Positions 9,224 to 18,235 of a stretch of DNA of 58,309 bases are shown here, piece by piece. Source of the stretch: a methane-oxidizing endosymbiont of Gigantopelta aegis. GTDB taxonomy: Bacteria; Pseudomonadota; Gammaproteobacteria; Methylococcales; Methylomonadaceae. The stretch is taken from positions 1,794,110-1,852,418 of the forward strand of contig NZ_JAEHGD010000001.1 in NCBI RefSeq assembly GCF_016097405.1, in the 5' to 3' direction. The notes beneath the pieces are model-generated. The model was given only the letters and a program-made list of their open reading frames with translations, was not told where the DNA came from and did not search any database. Made by a program: the position numbers and the translations under genes. Every line of letters begins with the position of its first letter. Within the stretch, counting starts at the first letter, position 1.

Positions 9224-10066
9224 TTATTCGTCCAGGCCTGTGATGTTCCAAATACGCTCAATCGGTGTCGGATTTTGTTGATCTAATGGGGGCGGGCCAT
9301 CTGGATAGTTTTGTTCATAGACACGCTTGGCATCAGCGGCTAAGTCGGCCAATCGCAGTTTGTCATAAGCTTTTTGCAAAATCAGCAAGGCATAAGGTAC
9401 CGCGGGCGTTCGTTGATAGTTTTCAATGACATAATTGGCGCGATCGGCGGCGGCAATATAGGCGCGGCGGCGCATGTAAAAGCGGGCGATATGGATTTCC
9501 TGGCGGGCGATATTGTTTCTGAGCGCAACCATGCGTTGTTTGGCGTCGCTGACATATTGACTGTTGGGAAAACGACGAATCAATTCAGCAAAGTTTTCAT
9601 ACGCTGTCATCGCATCGCTCAAATCGCGTTGCGAGCGATCTGTCGGCAAAAACCGGTCCAGAAAGCCGATAGTGCGGTTGTAGTTGACCAAACCCTTTAA
9701 ATAATACGCATAATCGACATGCGGGTTGCGTGGATGCAATTTGATGAAACGATCAGCGGCGGCAATCGCAGCTTCCGGGTTATCGTTTTTAAAATAGGCA
9801 TAGGCAACATCAAGCTGGGTCTGGGCGGCATACTGGCCAAATGGATAACGTGCTTCCAGCGCTTCATACAACTTAATGGCTTGATTGTAGTTTCCCGTTT
9901 TCATGGCGGCGCGGGCTTTGTCATGGAATTTTTTCGCATCCCAGCCGCTGTAATTTTCCGAGTCATCGGCGTTTTCGGACGAACCTAAAGATTTTAATGT
10001 TTCGCAGGCCGGCAACAAGAAGGTGAATACGCAAAGTAACAGAAGTTTTGCCAAAATAAATCGCAT
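9224..10066 (-). CDS. bamD: Outer membrane protein assembly factor BamD
   Basis: Lipoprotein of 280 residues, essential partner of BamA in inserting beta-barrel proteins into the outer membrane. The lipobox LLPAC acylates Cys20. Tetratricopeptide repeats follow (NYNQAIKLYEALEARYPFG; AIAAADRFIKLHPRNPHVDYAYYLKG), with the conserved LDRFLPTDRSQRD and IARFYMRRRAYIAAADRA blocks. The length is slightly above E. coli BamD (245) because of the C-terminal tail. It is divergent from rluD, a linkage common in gammaproteobacteria. Confidence 0.95.
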   Translation of the reverse strand: MRFILAKLLLLCVFTFLLPACETLKSLGSSENADDSENYSGWDAKKFHDKARAAMKTGNYNQAIKLYEALEARYPFGQYAAQTQLDVAYAYFKNDNPEAAIAAADRFIKLHPRNPHVDYAYYLKGLVNYNRTIGFLDRFLPTDRSQRDLSDAMTAYENFAELIRRFPNSQYVSDAKQRMVALRNNIARQEIHIARFYMRRRAYIAAADRANYVIENYQRTPAVPYALLILQKAYDKLRLADLAADAKRVYEQNYPDGPPPLDQQNPTPIERIWNITGLDE

Positions 10067-10170
10067 AATAATGAGGACACGTTGTAATATAGACAGTTTT
10101 TCGAATTTTATACTAAACAGGGAGGACGTGAGTAGCTGATTTCCTGAGTATAACGTAAGTTAGGACGAAT

Positions 10171-11115
10171 ATGGCGATTTTGACAGCAAAAGTCCCCGAT
10201 ACGCTGGCGGGTAAGCGATTGGATCAATGTTTGGCGGCATTGTTTGGCGATTATTCGCGCAGTAAGTTACAAACCTGGGTCAAGGCCGGGAAAGTTCAGG
10301 TCGATGGACGGCAGCTCAAGGCCCGGGATAAACTGGAAGGTGGGGAAACCATTACCCTGGATGCAGAAGCTGAAGTCGTGATGGAAACTGAAGCCGAAGA
10401 TATTCCGCTGGATATTGTGTATGAAGATGAATCCCTGTTGATTGTCAATAAACCGGCAGGTCTGGTGGTGCATCCGGCAGCTGGAAATTGGCAGGGTACC
10501 TTGGTCAATGCCTTGCTCAATCATGCACCGGAACTAAACACCTTGCCTCGCGCAGGTATTGTGCATCGGCTGGATAAAGCAACCAGTGGCCTGTTGATGG
10601 TGGCTAAAACATTAAAGGCACATCACAGTTTGACTACGCAATTACAAGAACGCACTATTAACCGGGAATATTTGGCGTTAGTAAAGGGCTGGATGACGGC
10701 GGGCGGTACCATAGACGAACCGATTGGTCGCCATCCGGTGGATAGAAAACGCTATACTGTTCGTGCCGAAGGTAAACCTGCGATAACGCATTACCGGCTG
10801 GTGCAACGTTTCAAACGCCACACCTTGATTCGAGTCAAATTGGAAACCGGCCGCACCCATCAGATTCGCGTGCATATGGCGCATATTAAATATCCACTGG
10901 TCGGCGACCCGGTCTATGGCGGCCGCTTCCAACTGCCGGCGGGGTGCAGCGAAACATTAGAGCAGGCGTTGCGTGGTTTTAAGCGCCAAGCCTTGCATGC
11001 CACCTTATTGGGGCTGATTCATCCTGAAACTGGTGACTATAAGGAATGGCAACAGCCGTTGCCGGATGACATGCAAAACTTGCTTGATGTCTTGGCCGAA
11101 GATGATCTGGATTGA
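10171..11115 (+). CDS. rluD: 23S rRNA pseudouridine(1911/1915/1917) synthase RluD
   Basis: Protein of 314 residues that isomerises three uridines in helix 69 of 23S rRNA. An N-terminal S4 domain (1-75, GKRLDQCLAALFGDYSRSKLQTWV) precedes the catalytic domain with GIVHRLDKATSGLLMVAK, where the Asp is the catalytic nucleophile, plus GRTHQIRVHM and HPLVGD-like YPLVGDPVYGG. ATG 10171 has AGGACGA just upstream. It overlaps pgeF by 14 bases; the bamD-rluD-pgeF neighbourhood is conserved. Confidence 0.96.
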   Translation: MAILTAKVPDTLAGKRLDQCLAALFGDYSRSKLQTWVKAGKVQVDGRQLKARDKLEGGETITLDAEAEVVMETEAEDIPLDIVYEDESLLIVNKPAGLVVHPAAGNWQGTLVNALLNHAPELNTLPRAGIVHRLDKATSGLLMVAKTLKAHHSLTTQLQERTINREYLALVKGWMTAGGTIDEPIGRHPVDRKRYTVRAEGKPAITHYRLVQRFKRHTLIRVKLETGRTHQIRVHMAHIKYPLVGDPVYGGRFQLPAGCSETLEQALRGFKRQALHATLLGLIHPETGDYKEWQQPLPDDMQNLLDVLAEDDLD

Positions 11116-11833
11116 ACCGGACTGGCCGGTACCGACCACGATTCATGCCGTGACGACGTTGCGAGACGGCGGTATCAGCCAACCACCTTACGCCACTCTG
11201 AATCTGGCGGCGCATGTAGGTGACCGGCCTGAGCATGTTGCCGAAAACCGGCATATTATTCGACAGGAATTGCAATTACCCACCGAGCCATTCTGGTTGC
11301 ATCAAGTACACAGCGCCATAGCAGTTCCCGCAACAGCCGATTCAAGTATCACACAGGTTACAGGGGATGCCAGTTTCAGTCGACAAGCCGGTATTGTCTG
11401 CGCGGTGATGACGGCCGATTGTTTACCCATTTTACTGGCTGATGAACAAGGAGAGACGATTGCGGCTATTCATGCGGGCTGGCGCGGGCTGGCAGCCGGT
11501 ATTATCGACAATACCTTCAAGCAGCTACCTGCTGATCATCGTTATCTGGCCTGGTTAGGGCCTGCTATCGGGCCGGATTGTTTCGAAGTGGGTGACGACG
11601 TCAGAGTCGCTTTTGTTCAGCGCGACAGTGCATTTGAAAGTGCCTTCAAAAAACAACGCTGTGGCAAATGGCTGGCTGATATTTATCAACTGGCGCGGAT
11701 AAACTTGCGGAAATTCAAGGTTGACCAGATTTATGGCGGCGACCGCTGCACGGTCAGCGAGCCAGATTGTTTTTTTTCATACCGTCGTGACGGCCAGACC
11801 GGCCGCATGGCAACGTTAATCTGGAGAGATTAA
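11102..11833 (+). CDS. pgeF: PgeF/YfiH-family multicopper-like (laccase-domain) protein
   Basis: Protein of 243 residues. Family motifs are the metal-binding and active-site blocks FWLHQVHS, VMTADCLPILLAD, AIHAGWRGLAAGI and GPAIGPDCFEVGD, plus GGDRCT near the end. Members act on purine nucleosides, and E. coli PgeF also corrects peptidoglycan precursors with misincorporated serine. I start at ATG 11102, which overlaps the rluD stop by 14 bases and gives the typical length; the upstream in-frame ATG lies deep in rluD. Confidence 0.93.
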   Translation: MIWIEPDWPVPTTIHAVTTLRDGGISQPPYATLNLAAHVGDRPEHVAENRHIIRQELQLPTEPFWLHQVHSAIAVPATADSSITQVTGDASFSRQAGIVCAVMTADCLPILLADEQGETIAAIHAGWRGLAAGIIDNTFKQLPADHRYLAWLGPAIGPDCFEVGDDVRVAFVQRDSAFESAFKKQRCGKWLADIYQLARINLRKFKVDQIYGGDRCTVSEPDCFFSYRRDGQTGRMATLIWRD

Positions 11834-11835
11834 AC

Positions 11836-12672
11836 GTGGATTTAATGCTTGTTTTTATCATTATATTTACCGCTGTAGGCGGCGTGCTCAGTGTGTTGGC
11901 GGCTGCCATGTTTTTATTGCTTTCGGATGCACGTAGAGAGCAGGTTTTGCCTCATGGCATTAGTTTTGCTACCGGCGCATTGCTGAGCGCATCCTTCTGG
12001 GGCCTTATTCCTCACGCTTTTGAAGAGGTCGAGCCGGAACAAATTCATGCCGTATCCGGCACGATTCTGATGGGTATTTTGTTGTTTTTTACCTTGGAAA
12101 AATTACTGGTTTGGCGCCATTGTCATTCTCATGCTTGTGAAGCGCATAGCGATCAGGATGCACATGCCAAGCATTCGGCCGGGACTTTGATAATTATCGG
12201 CGATGGGATACATAATTTTGTTGATGGCGTCTTAATTGCGGCCGCTTTTCTGACCGATGTGCAATTAGGTATCGTCACCAGCCTGGCCGTCGCCGCGCAC
12301 GAGATTCCGCAGGAAGTTGGAGACTTTGCGATTTTACTGCACAGTGGCTACAGCAAACGCAGCGCTTTGTTTTATAACATCCTGTCCAGTTTAGCGACCG
12401 TCGTCGGTGGCGTTTTAGCGTATTATTCTTTGGCAGATTTGCATTATTATCTGCCGTATTTCCTGGCCATGGCCGCCGCTAGCTTTATCTATATCGCTGT
12501 TGCCGACTTGATTCCATCGCTGCATGAAAAAACGGATATAAAAACCTCATTGCAACAGATTTTCTTTATCGCCGCCGGTGTGCTGTTGATTTATCTTTTC
12601 CATAGCCTGGCGCATAACGATGAGGCCCATGCAGCAGGCGAGCCTATGATCATGGAGGACACGCATCAATGA
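11836..12672 (+). CDS. ZIP-family metal transporter
   Basis: Inner-membrane divalent-metal transporter of 278 residues with about eight helices. The signature helices are visible: IIIGDGIHNFVDGVLIAAAF (helix 4) and LAVAAHEIPQEVGDFAILL (helix 5), whose His, Asp and Glu form the metal path. A histidine-rich loop (HCHSHACEAHSDQDAHAKH) lies between helices 3 and 4, as in zinc/iron ZIPs. The start is GTG 11836 with GGAGAG 7 bases upstream; an ATG 9 bases later is further from it. It follows pgeF by 2 bases. Zinc is the likely substrate. Confidence 0.9.
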   Translation: MDLMLVFIIIFTAVGGVLSVLAAAMFLLLSDARREQVLPHGISFATGALLSASFWGLIPHAFEEVEPEQIHAVSGTILMGILLFFTLEKLLVWRHCHSHACEAHSDQDAHAKHSAGTLIIIGDGIHNFVDGVLIAAAFLTDVQLGIVTSLAVAAHEIPQEVGDFAILLHSGYSKRSALFYNILSSLATVVGGVLAYYSLADLHYYLPYFLAMAAASFIYIAVADLIPSLHEKTDIKTSLQQIFFIAAGVLLIYLFHSLAHNDEAHAAGEPMIMEDTHQ

Positions 12673-12953
12673 GAATGGATAAAGAACAAATAGAGCTATT
12701 GAAAAACAGTTTGAAATCCCTGGATTCTGCCGCGCATATATACCTTTTTGGCTCCAGAACCGATGACAACAAAAAAGGAGGGGATATTGATTTGCTGATA
12801 CGCAGTAAAAAACTGAAGAAATCAGATATCAGAAAACTGAGACTGGATTTTTATCAGAAATTTGGTGAACAAAAAATTGATATCATACTGGATGATGGTA
12901 AACAAAACAGTGCCTTCATTGATAAAATTAAACAACAAGCCATTGAGTTATGA
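12669..12953 (+). CDS. MNT-type minimal nucleotidyltransferase
   Basis: Protein of 94 residues with the nucleotidyltransferase core GSRTDDNKKGGDIDLLI (GSxx...GxDxDL, catalytic Asp pair). Such small domains usually pair with a HEPN-domain partner, either as toxin-antitoxin (AMPylating antitoxin) or as a substrate-binding pair. The start overlaps the ZIP stop by 4 bases (ATGA); a second ATG 6 bases inside is also possible. The partner frame follows with another 4-base overlap but is truncated. Confidence 0.82.
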   Translation: MRMDKEQIELLKNSLKSLDSAAHIYLFGSRTDDNKKGGDIDLLIRSKKLKKSDIRKLRLDFYQKFGEQKIDIILDDGKQNSAFIDKIKQQAIEL

Positions 12954-13111
12954 ATCATAGCCAACGCATACTGATTGACAATATACAGGCTCTGGAAAAG
13001 CAATATTACTGGCTGGAGCGGTCTTATTCGATTTGTCGAAAAATACCGATCAGAGAAGAATATAAACCAGAAGAAATGGATGCCTTGGAAACATTGTTAT
13101 TTCCAATTTAA
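12950..13111 (+). pseudogene. Truncated partner of the nucleotidyltransferase (HEPN-like N-terminus)
   Basis: A 53-residue frame overlapping the nucleotidyltransferase stop by 4 bases. It begins MNHSQRILIDNIQALEKQYYW, then LERSYSICRKI and EEMDALETL, which resembles the start of HEPN-like partner proteins of MNT genes. At about 13090-13100 the similarity ends and the sequence becomes the tail of an Rpn-like gene in another frame, with a stop at 13109. I infer a deletion joined the two genes, leaving the pair without a complete partner. Confidence 0.6.
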
Positions 13112-13473
13112 TAGAATGGCTGTCAGCGCCAGAACAAACCCGGTTAAGGCGCAGCTTCAGCATTTGGATTAACAGAGTCTTACAGCCACCGGGGCAATCA
13201 GCACAAACGACATCAAATCTTAACGACTTAGTGGAGATAAAAACCATGATCGCACAACGTATACCGCAGTGGATACAAGAAGGTGAGCAACGTGGTGAAG
13301 CTAGAGGGGAAGTCAGAGGCGAAGCGAATACACTCTTAAAACAACTGAATCTGAAATTTGGCGTATTACCTGCTTGGGTGGAACAGCGCGTCAATGCAGC
13401 GGATAAAAAACAACTGGATGTCTGGGTGGCGCGGATTCTTACAGAGGATACATTAGAAAAAATATTTCTTTAA
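13093..13473 (+). pseudogene. 3' remnant of an Rpn/PD-(D/E)XK family (DUF4351-tail) gene
   Basis: An open frame without its natural start, encoding the C-terminal ~125 residues of the family: LIEWLSAPEQTRLRRSFSIW, INRVLQP, a charged hinge (EGEQRGEARGEVRGEA), and the DUF4351 tail LLKQLNLKFGVLPAWVEQRV ... WVARILTEDTLEKIF. Rpn proteins are recombination-promoting nucleases; the nuclease domain with its catalytic residues is missing here. A GTG at 13231 could start a ~80-residue protein, but I regard the gene as dead. The 169 bases after it (13474-13642) hold nothing I can assign. Confidence 0.65.
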
Positions 13474-14583
13474 CCCAGCATTATAAGGAAACAGGAAACG
13501 AAATCGCCCACGAATCTATTCAAGAAGGGCTGCAACAGCTTTTTGCTGATGTTTTAAAGATAGACCAACGCTTCTCGACGTCATGAAAAAAACGATAGCT
13601 TATTGTCAGCGCTTTAGCTAAAAGGCGTTCTACCGGGCAGGCCTAGAAACACAGCTTTGCTGTTTTTTGTAGCCGTTCATTGGGTGGATAGATGGCAGCG
13701 CCTTTTTTTGCGGTCTGACATTGTTTATCTTTATTACCAATAAAGCCATAGGCATCACTCAGCATGATGAACATACCGAGTTCAGGATTTTGTTTTATTG
13801 CTTTCTCGGCCCAATTGATAAACAAAGGGATTTTGCTTGTATCATGATGCTCAATACTTTGATAGAGCAAGGATTGCATGAGTAGTTTTTCTGCAAAGCG
13901 ATTAAAATAAAAATCATGCAGGGCAAATTGTAAGTTTCCGTCCGTTGCATACATATATTTAAAAATTTCCCGCTCAGCCTTTTCAATATGTATCAGCATG
14001 GCGCTTCCGGCTAGTCCTAGTACAAGGATAAAAGCCTGGAGAGACGTTAATGCCATTTTGCTGATTTTGAGCGGAACTGTCTTTAGTTGATGCCTGAAAA
14101 CGAGATAAATCAAAAACAGCCATAAAAACCAATGTACCGATGAAATATAAAAGGGCAGTTCAACCTGGGTGTGTAAGGTAATAGGGAATAACATGGCCAT
14201 ATAGGCACCTCCCCGCGAAAACCCACATTGATAAAGTGCTTTACACACAACGATTAAAATCACCATCAGTCCGGCAACGGCAACCAGCCCCCCCTCAATA
14301 AACCAGAATAAAATCTCATTATGCGGATGACTGGTTGTTGCAGATGTGACGGCGGCATCGGGGTGCTGTGCTAGAAATTTAGCTTTTTGTTCAACCCAGA
14401 CACGTGGAAAGCTACCAATGCCATAACCGAAGAGGGGTTTGTCTTTAATTAAATTAAGGCCGATGGCATACATGGTTTGTCGGGCTGAGGCGAACTCCCC
14501 TTCCGTCATTTTCTGGGTTTTATCCAGCGTACGAGAAAAACCGGATTGTCCTGTCATTCCACTTGCTAAGGAAGCTAATAGTA

Positions 14584-15433
14584 GGGGCTGTTGCCGTTTT
14601 GAAAATCCCCCTTGAAATTCAATAACTCCGCCACATAGATTGTTTATTTTGACTCAAAAACAAGCAAACTATGCCGCGACAACTGCTTACGGATGAACTT
14701 TGGGAGAAACTGAAGATAATTATGTTGAAAATGGGAATTTATGACAAACCTTGTCTTCGAAAACAGTCGAAGGTATTTTTTATCGCTTGCGAGTAGGTTG
14801 TCCCTGGAGAGATTTACCCACGGCTTTTGGTAATTGGAATGCGGTATATAAACGATTCAATGACTGGTCTCGTAAAGAAAAACTGATGGGTATTTTTAAC
14901 GCCTTGGTTGTTGATCCAGACCTGGAATGGGAATTTATTGATGGGAGTATTGTGAAAGCACATCAGCATAGTAGTGGTGCGGCCTGTGAACAAGAAACAG
15001 CGATAGGAAATCTGTCGCCGGGAACACCAGTAAAATTCATATGGCCGTTGATGCCTGTGGTCTTCCTATTCATTTCTCAGTGACAGGCGGCGAAGTTCAT
15101 GACTGTAAAGAAGCACCGAAATTAGTTGCAGAGCTCCCAAAAGGTGACTATATAGTTGCTGACAGAGGCTATGACAGTGAAGCATTACGTCTTCAAATTA
15201 AAGACAAAGGGGCTGTTCCTGTTATCCCAAGAAAAAAGAATTCAACTCGGGGAAATGATGAAATGGATTGGTGTCTCTACAAATATCGCCATCTCGTTGA
15301 AAATGTGTTTGCAAGACTTAAGCATTTCAGAGCGATCGCCACGCGATATGACAAACTCAAACGAAATTTTGAAGGCTCTATCGCTCTGGCTTGCGCCTTT
15401 TTATGGTTACCTATGTGAAATGGCAACAGCCCC
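14584..15433 (+). mobile_element. IS5-family (IS427-like) insertion sequence, copy 2
   Basis: Element of 850 bp with ends GGGGCTGTTGCC and a TA target duplication (14582-14583 and 15434-15435). Excising it with one TA exactly restores the interrupted glycosyltransferase frame, so the duplication is genuine and is 2 bp. Confidence 0.95.
14671..15418 (+). pseudogene. IS5-family transposase, frameshifted (copy 2)
   Basis: Same DDE transposase as copy 1. It has the correct T6 and A6 runs but lost one A in the CTTCGAAAACAG run (A4 instead of A5) and one G at ATAGGAAATC (GG instead of GGG), so the frame breaks twice before FIHM-AVDACG. Confidence 0.88.
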
Positions 15434-16235
15434 TAGAACTGTGATAAATTTTTTATGCTTGGAAAGTTGTTTATGCCTGCTAGACAACATCAATATAGTT
15501 GCGACAATTAATGAGAGTAACCCCATCCGTGAACCGGACGATACAATCACAAAAACCAGTAAGGCTGATCCAATCACCATGCCACCCTTTATCCAGACCG
15601 GAATGCCGGAAAAAGATGGACGACTGATTAAGTACAGCCCAATAATAAAACCAGATGTTAAAAAGCTTGCCTCTACATTGATTTGCTGAAATACACCAAT
15701 GGGAAGATGATTCCCATCAAATGGAATCCATTTATGTAATATAGAAATATCTGTAATTTGCGCGATACCGATCAATGCGTGAAGCACTGATGCCAGAAAT
15801 AAGATATAGAGTAAATAATCTATCTTCCCACTTTTGAGCTGTGTTTGCAGCAGAGCAAATAAAAAAACAAATCCGCCTAGAATATAGAGCTGACGAAAAA
15901 ACCATATTTCTGCTTGAGGTATATTGGAGAACAGGCCCGATATAATTAATATTACCGGGAATATTAAACAATACAAGAAGGCTGGGTTATATTGAATGCT
16001 TCCTTGTCTGAAACGATAAATCAGTGTAAAGCAGCTAAAAAACACAGACACTAGCCAAACTGCAATGTTAAAAGGCACTGCTAGCCCCAGTCCTCCGATA
16101 TTAGGGTGCATATAAAAGGGGGCAACAAGAAAAAGAATAATTAAGCTAATAAAAGGGGCGTCTAGGTTTGTTATTTTCTGCACTCGTAGTTCCTTTTTTA
16201 ATTATTAGCATAGTGTAGCTGAAATTCACGACCCA

Positions 16236-16270
16236 TAAAAAAAGCCCCAGCATTACTGCCAGAGCTTTTT
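16236..16270 (-). terminator. Rho-independent terminator of the first pilin gene
   Basis: On the minus strand AAAGCTCTGGCA-GTAA-TGCTGGGGCTTT forms a 12-bp stem with three G-U pairs and ends in a T run. It lies directly after the pilin stop at 16294 and ahead of the glycosyltransferase gene, which would need read-through or its own promoter. Confidence 0.8.
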
Positions 16271-16293
16271 ATTGTAAAGTCTAAGCTAGCAGA

Positions 16294-16740
16294 CTATTTA
16301 CAATAACCTTTTGAATAACAAGTAGCTGATGAATTTACTGTCCATGTTACAGCGCCTGAAGCATATGTTCCATCTAGAATATATGTTTCACCTTTGAGAC
16401 CTTTTTCTGCCTTGCTAGCTGAGCCGACAGCAGTTGCAGTAATTTTGAATGTAGGGTCTGACCACTTAACAGATACTTTGTTGACGTATTGGCCATTTGT
16501 CGCATTTGTGGCAGCTGTTGTTACAGCAGGGTCAGAAGAACATGAGCTTAAATCTCCTTCCGTTTGCGCACAGACTTCAGCGGCTGATTTAACAGCTGCT
16601 GTCGCCAGAACCACTTCAGAGAATTTTGATTTTGCTGTGTATTGTTGATAAGCCGGGATAGCAATTGAAGCCAGGATGCCAATAATGGCAACGACGATCA
16701 TTAATTCGATTAATGTAAAACCTTGTTGTGTATTTTTCAT
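16294..16740 (-). CDS. pilA: Type IV major pilin paralogue 1
   Basis: Prepilin of 148 residues. The short leader MKNTQQG is cleaved by PilD before Phe, followed by the class IVa helix [20 protein letters not shown] with Glu5 of the mature protein. Two cysteine pairs are present ([12 protein letters not shown] and the C-terminal CYSKGYC), the latter forming the receptor-type loop. The N-terminal half is near-identical to paralogue 2, while the middle differs. Its own sigma-54 promoter lies at 16799-16814 and a terminator follows. Confidence 0.95.
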   Translation of the reverse strand: MKNTQQGFTLIELMIVVAIIGILASIAIPAYQQYTAKSKFSEVVLATAAVKSAAEVCAQTEGDLSSCSSDPAVTTAATNATNGQYVNKVSVKWSDPTFKITATAVGSASKAEKGLKGETYILDGTYASGAVTWTVNSSATCYSKGYCK

Positions 16741-16798
16741 GATGACTACCTCTTGAGTTTGGAAAAGTCGGCAAATAGTGCTGCCTTACTGGTGTTTA

Positions 16799-16814
16799 AG
16801 CAGATAGCGTGCCA
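16799..16814 (-). promoter_or_regulatory. sigma-54 promoter of pilin gene 1
   Basis: TGGCACG-CTAT-CTGCT on the minus strand is an essentially perfect -24/-12 element, 58 bp before the pilin start. RpoN with PilR drives pilA in Pseudomonas and Neisseria relatives, so the site fits. Confidence 0.85.
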
Positions 16815-16911
16815 GTTGTAAGTTGTTGTTTTTACTTGGGTGCGATAGAGGATAGATGGGCTTTGGGTGTTCTTTTTGTCAAAAAGTGACGCAAATGGTC
16901 ACTTTTATCCG

Positions 16912-17352
16912 CTATTTACAATAGCCTTTGTTATAACAGCTTGAATTGACAGAATCTAAGGTCCAATGCACCGCACCGGAGTTGTAACTGGCATTAAGAA
17001 TATAGGTTTCACCCTCTAAGCCATTATTATTGATTGCTATTGCTGTAATCTTGTCGCCATCTGCGTTGATTGTAACAGTACTGACATATTGACCATTAGC
17101 AGCACTGGCGGCAGTAGCTTTAGGTATCGGGGCATCTGTGCTTTCATTGCCACAGGAGGCTAAACCGCCGGCAGCCTGGGCACAGATTTCAATAGATGTT
17201 TTGAGTGCAGTAGTGGCGGTAATGACTTCTGAGAACTTGGCTTTAGCCGTGTATTGTTGATAGGCCGGTATAGCGATGGCGGCCAGGATACCGATAATAG
17301 CCACCACAATCATCAATTCGATTAACGTAAACCCTTGGTGTGTTTTTTTCAT
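16912..17352 (-). CDS. pilA: Type IV major pilin paralogue 2
   Basis: Prepilin of 146 residues: leader MKKTHQG, then [20 protein letters not shown] and [20 protein letters not shown]. The C-terminus is CYNKGYC, the same disulfide loop as paralogue 1, with another Cys pair at [12 protein letters not shown]. It sits upstream of paralogue 1 in tandem, 171 bp apart, with its own sigma-54 promoter. I cannot tell from sequence which of the two is the main fibre subunit. Confidence 0.95.
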   Translation of the reverse strand: MKKTHQGFTLIELMIVVAIIGILAAIAIPAYQQYTAKAKFSEVITATTALKTSIEICAQAAGGLASCGNESTDAPIPKATAASAANGQYVSTVTINADGDKITAIAINNNGLEGETYILNASYNSGAVHWTLDSVNSSCYNKGYCK

Positions 17353-17388
17353 TTTTTGTCTCCGTTTAAGAATACTTAGTAGGGTTAA

Positions 17389-17404
17389 AGCAGGATTTAT
17401 ACCA
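17389..17404 (-). promoter_or_regulatory. sigma-54 promoter of pilin gene 2
   Basis: TGGTATA-AATC-CTGCT on the minus strand keeps GG and GC 10 bp apart and lies 36 bp before the start codon. It is weaker than the element before pilin gene 1. Confidence 0.75.
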
Positions 17405-17473
17405 TAGTTATAAAAAACAAGGCATAACGTGAAAGCGTCTAAATGCCGACAATTGACAACGATGAGTCCACTT

Positions 17474-18235
17474 TTATGTGTCTTTCCGCCCTAACAGGTG
17501 CACATAACGCCCCATATCCCGATAAGTGGGCTTACGGCAGTAGCGGTATTCTAATTGGAATAATTGGTTTTTGTCGGTTTGTGCCAGGGCGTCGGGAGGG
17601 AGGTAGTCATGGAATATGCGGATGCCGGTGTGCTGGTGGATGCTAAACCCCATCTCGGCCAGGGACTCCTGCACGATGTGCGGATATTGAGGATTGGGTG
17701 GCGTTAGTCTGTGGCCTTTGCCGATGTAGCTGTCATTGAGTAGATTGGGCAGCCGCCAGCCGCCTTTTAGCGCATTGCTGTAAACCATGGCGTTGCGGTT
17801 ATAAAACAGCAGCGATAAATAGCCTCCGGGTTTGACTTTGTTGGCGATGGTTTTTAACGTCAGCAAAGGGTCGGCCAGCCATTCTAGTACGGCATGGAAC
17901 ATGACCAGGTCAAATTCGCCGATGTCGGCGGCCAGAGATTGTGCCGAGCGATGATGAAATTCGGCGTGTAGACCGGCCTGTTCAAACCGATCTTGTGCCC
18001 GCGCCAGCATTTTTTTGGAAATATCGCATAGCAGCAGGCGATGGCCATTTTCTGCAAACCATTGGCTGATTTGGGCGAAACCACAACCGGCATCCCAGAT
18101 GTCAAGCGGCGGGCCTTGCTGTAAAACGGATAGGTCTTCTTTTAACAACTTGAGTCGCCATTGGCCTTTGTCTGTGGCATAGACTTTTCGGTCAAAACGG
18201 TCGATCAGGCTGTCGAAATTGCGGTCTTGTTTCAT
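17474..18235 (-). CDS. cmoM: CmoM-like SAM-dependent methyltransferase
   Basis: Protein of 253 residues closely patterned on CmoM (SmtA), which methylates 5-carboxymethoxyuridine at the tRNA wobble base. Shared blocks are the opening [21 protein letters not shown] motif [33 protein letters not shown] and the late [16 protein letters not shown]. The start overlaps the stop of the upstream dehydrogenase gene by 4 bases, so it is translated as the last gene of the carrier-protein operon. A role in that pathway instead of tRNA modification is possible but not suggested by its sequence. Confidence 0.82.
   Translation of the reverse strand: MKQDRNFDSLIDRFDRKVYATDKGQWRLKLLKEDLSVLQQGPPLDIWDAGCGFAQISQWFAENGHRLLLCDISKKMLARAQDRFEQAGLHAEFHHRSAQSLAADIGEFDLVMFHAVLEWLADPLLTLKTIANKVKPGGYLSLLFYNRNAMVYSNALKGGWRLPNLLNDSYIGKGHRLTPPNPQYPHIVQESLAEMGFSIHQHTGIRIFHDYLPPDALAQTDKNQLFQLEYRYCRKPTYRDMGRYVHLLGRKDT

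Larger units (their letters stand above)
13643..16183 (-). pseudogene. pglL: PglL/TfpO-type O-oligosaccharyltransferase (Wzy_C), split by IS copy 2
   Basis: Multi-helix inner-membrane enzyme that transfers glycans onto type IV pilins. The N-terminal part (16183 down to 15434) has about six helices; the C-terminal part (14583 to 13643) has the Wzy_C core and the conserved TSHPHNEIL loop containing the catalytic-type His. Removing the 850-bp IS and one TA restores one continuous frame of 562 residues across ...FITVL-LLASLASG..., which shows a recent insertion. The start is GTG 16183 with AAGGA upstream. It lies just downstream of two pilin genes on the same strand, which supports pilin as the substrate. 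Confidence 0.85.

Noticed and set aside
12975-13172. A 65-residue plus-strand frame across the HEPN-Rpn junction
   Set aside because: It is a shadow frame: its reading conflicts with both the HEPN-like frame before the junction and the Rpn frame after it.
13474-13642. Short open frame reading YKETGNEIAHESIQEG before the glycosyltransferase end
   Set aside because: No start codon or ribosome site and too short to assign; possibly decayed sequence.
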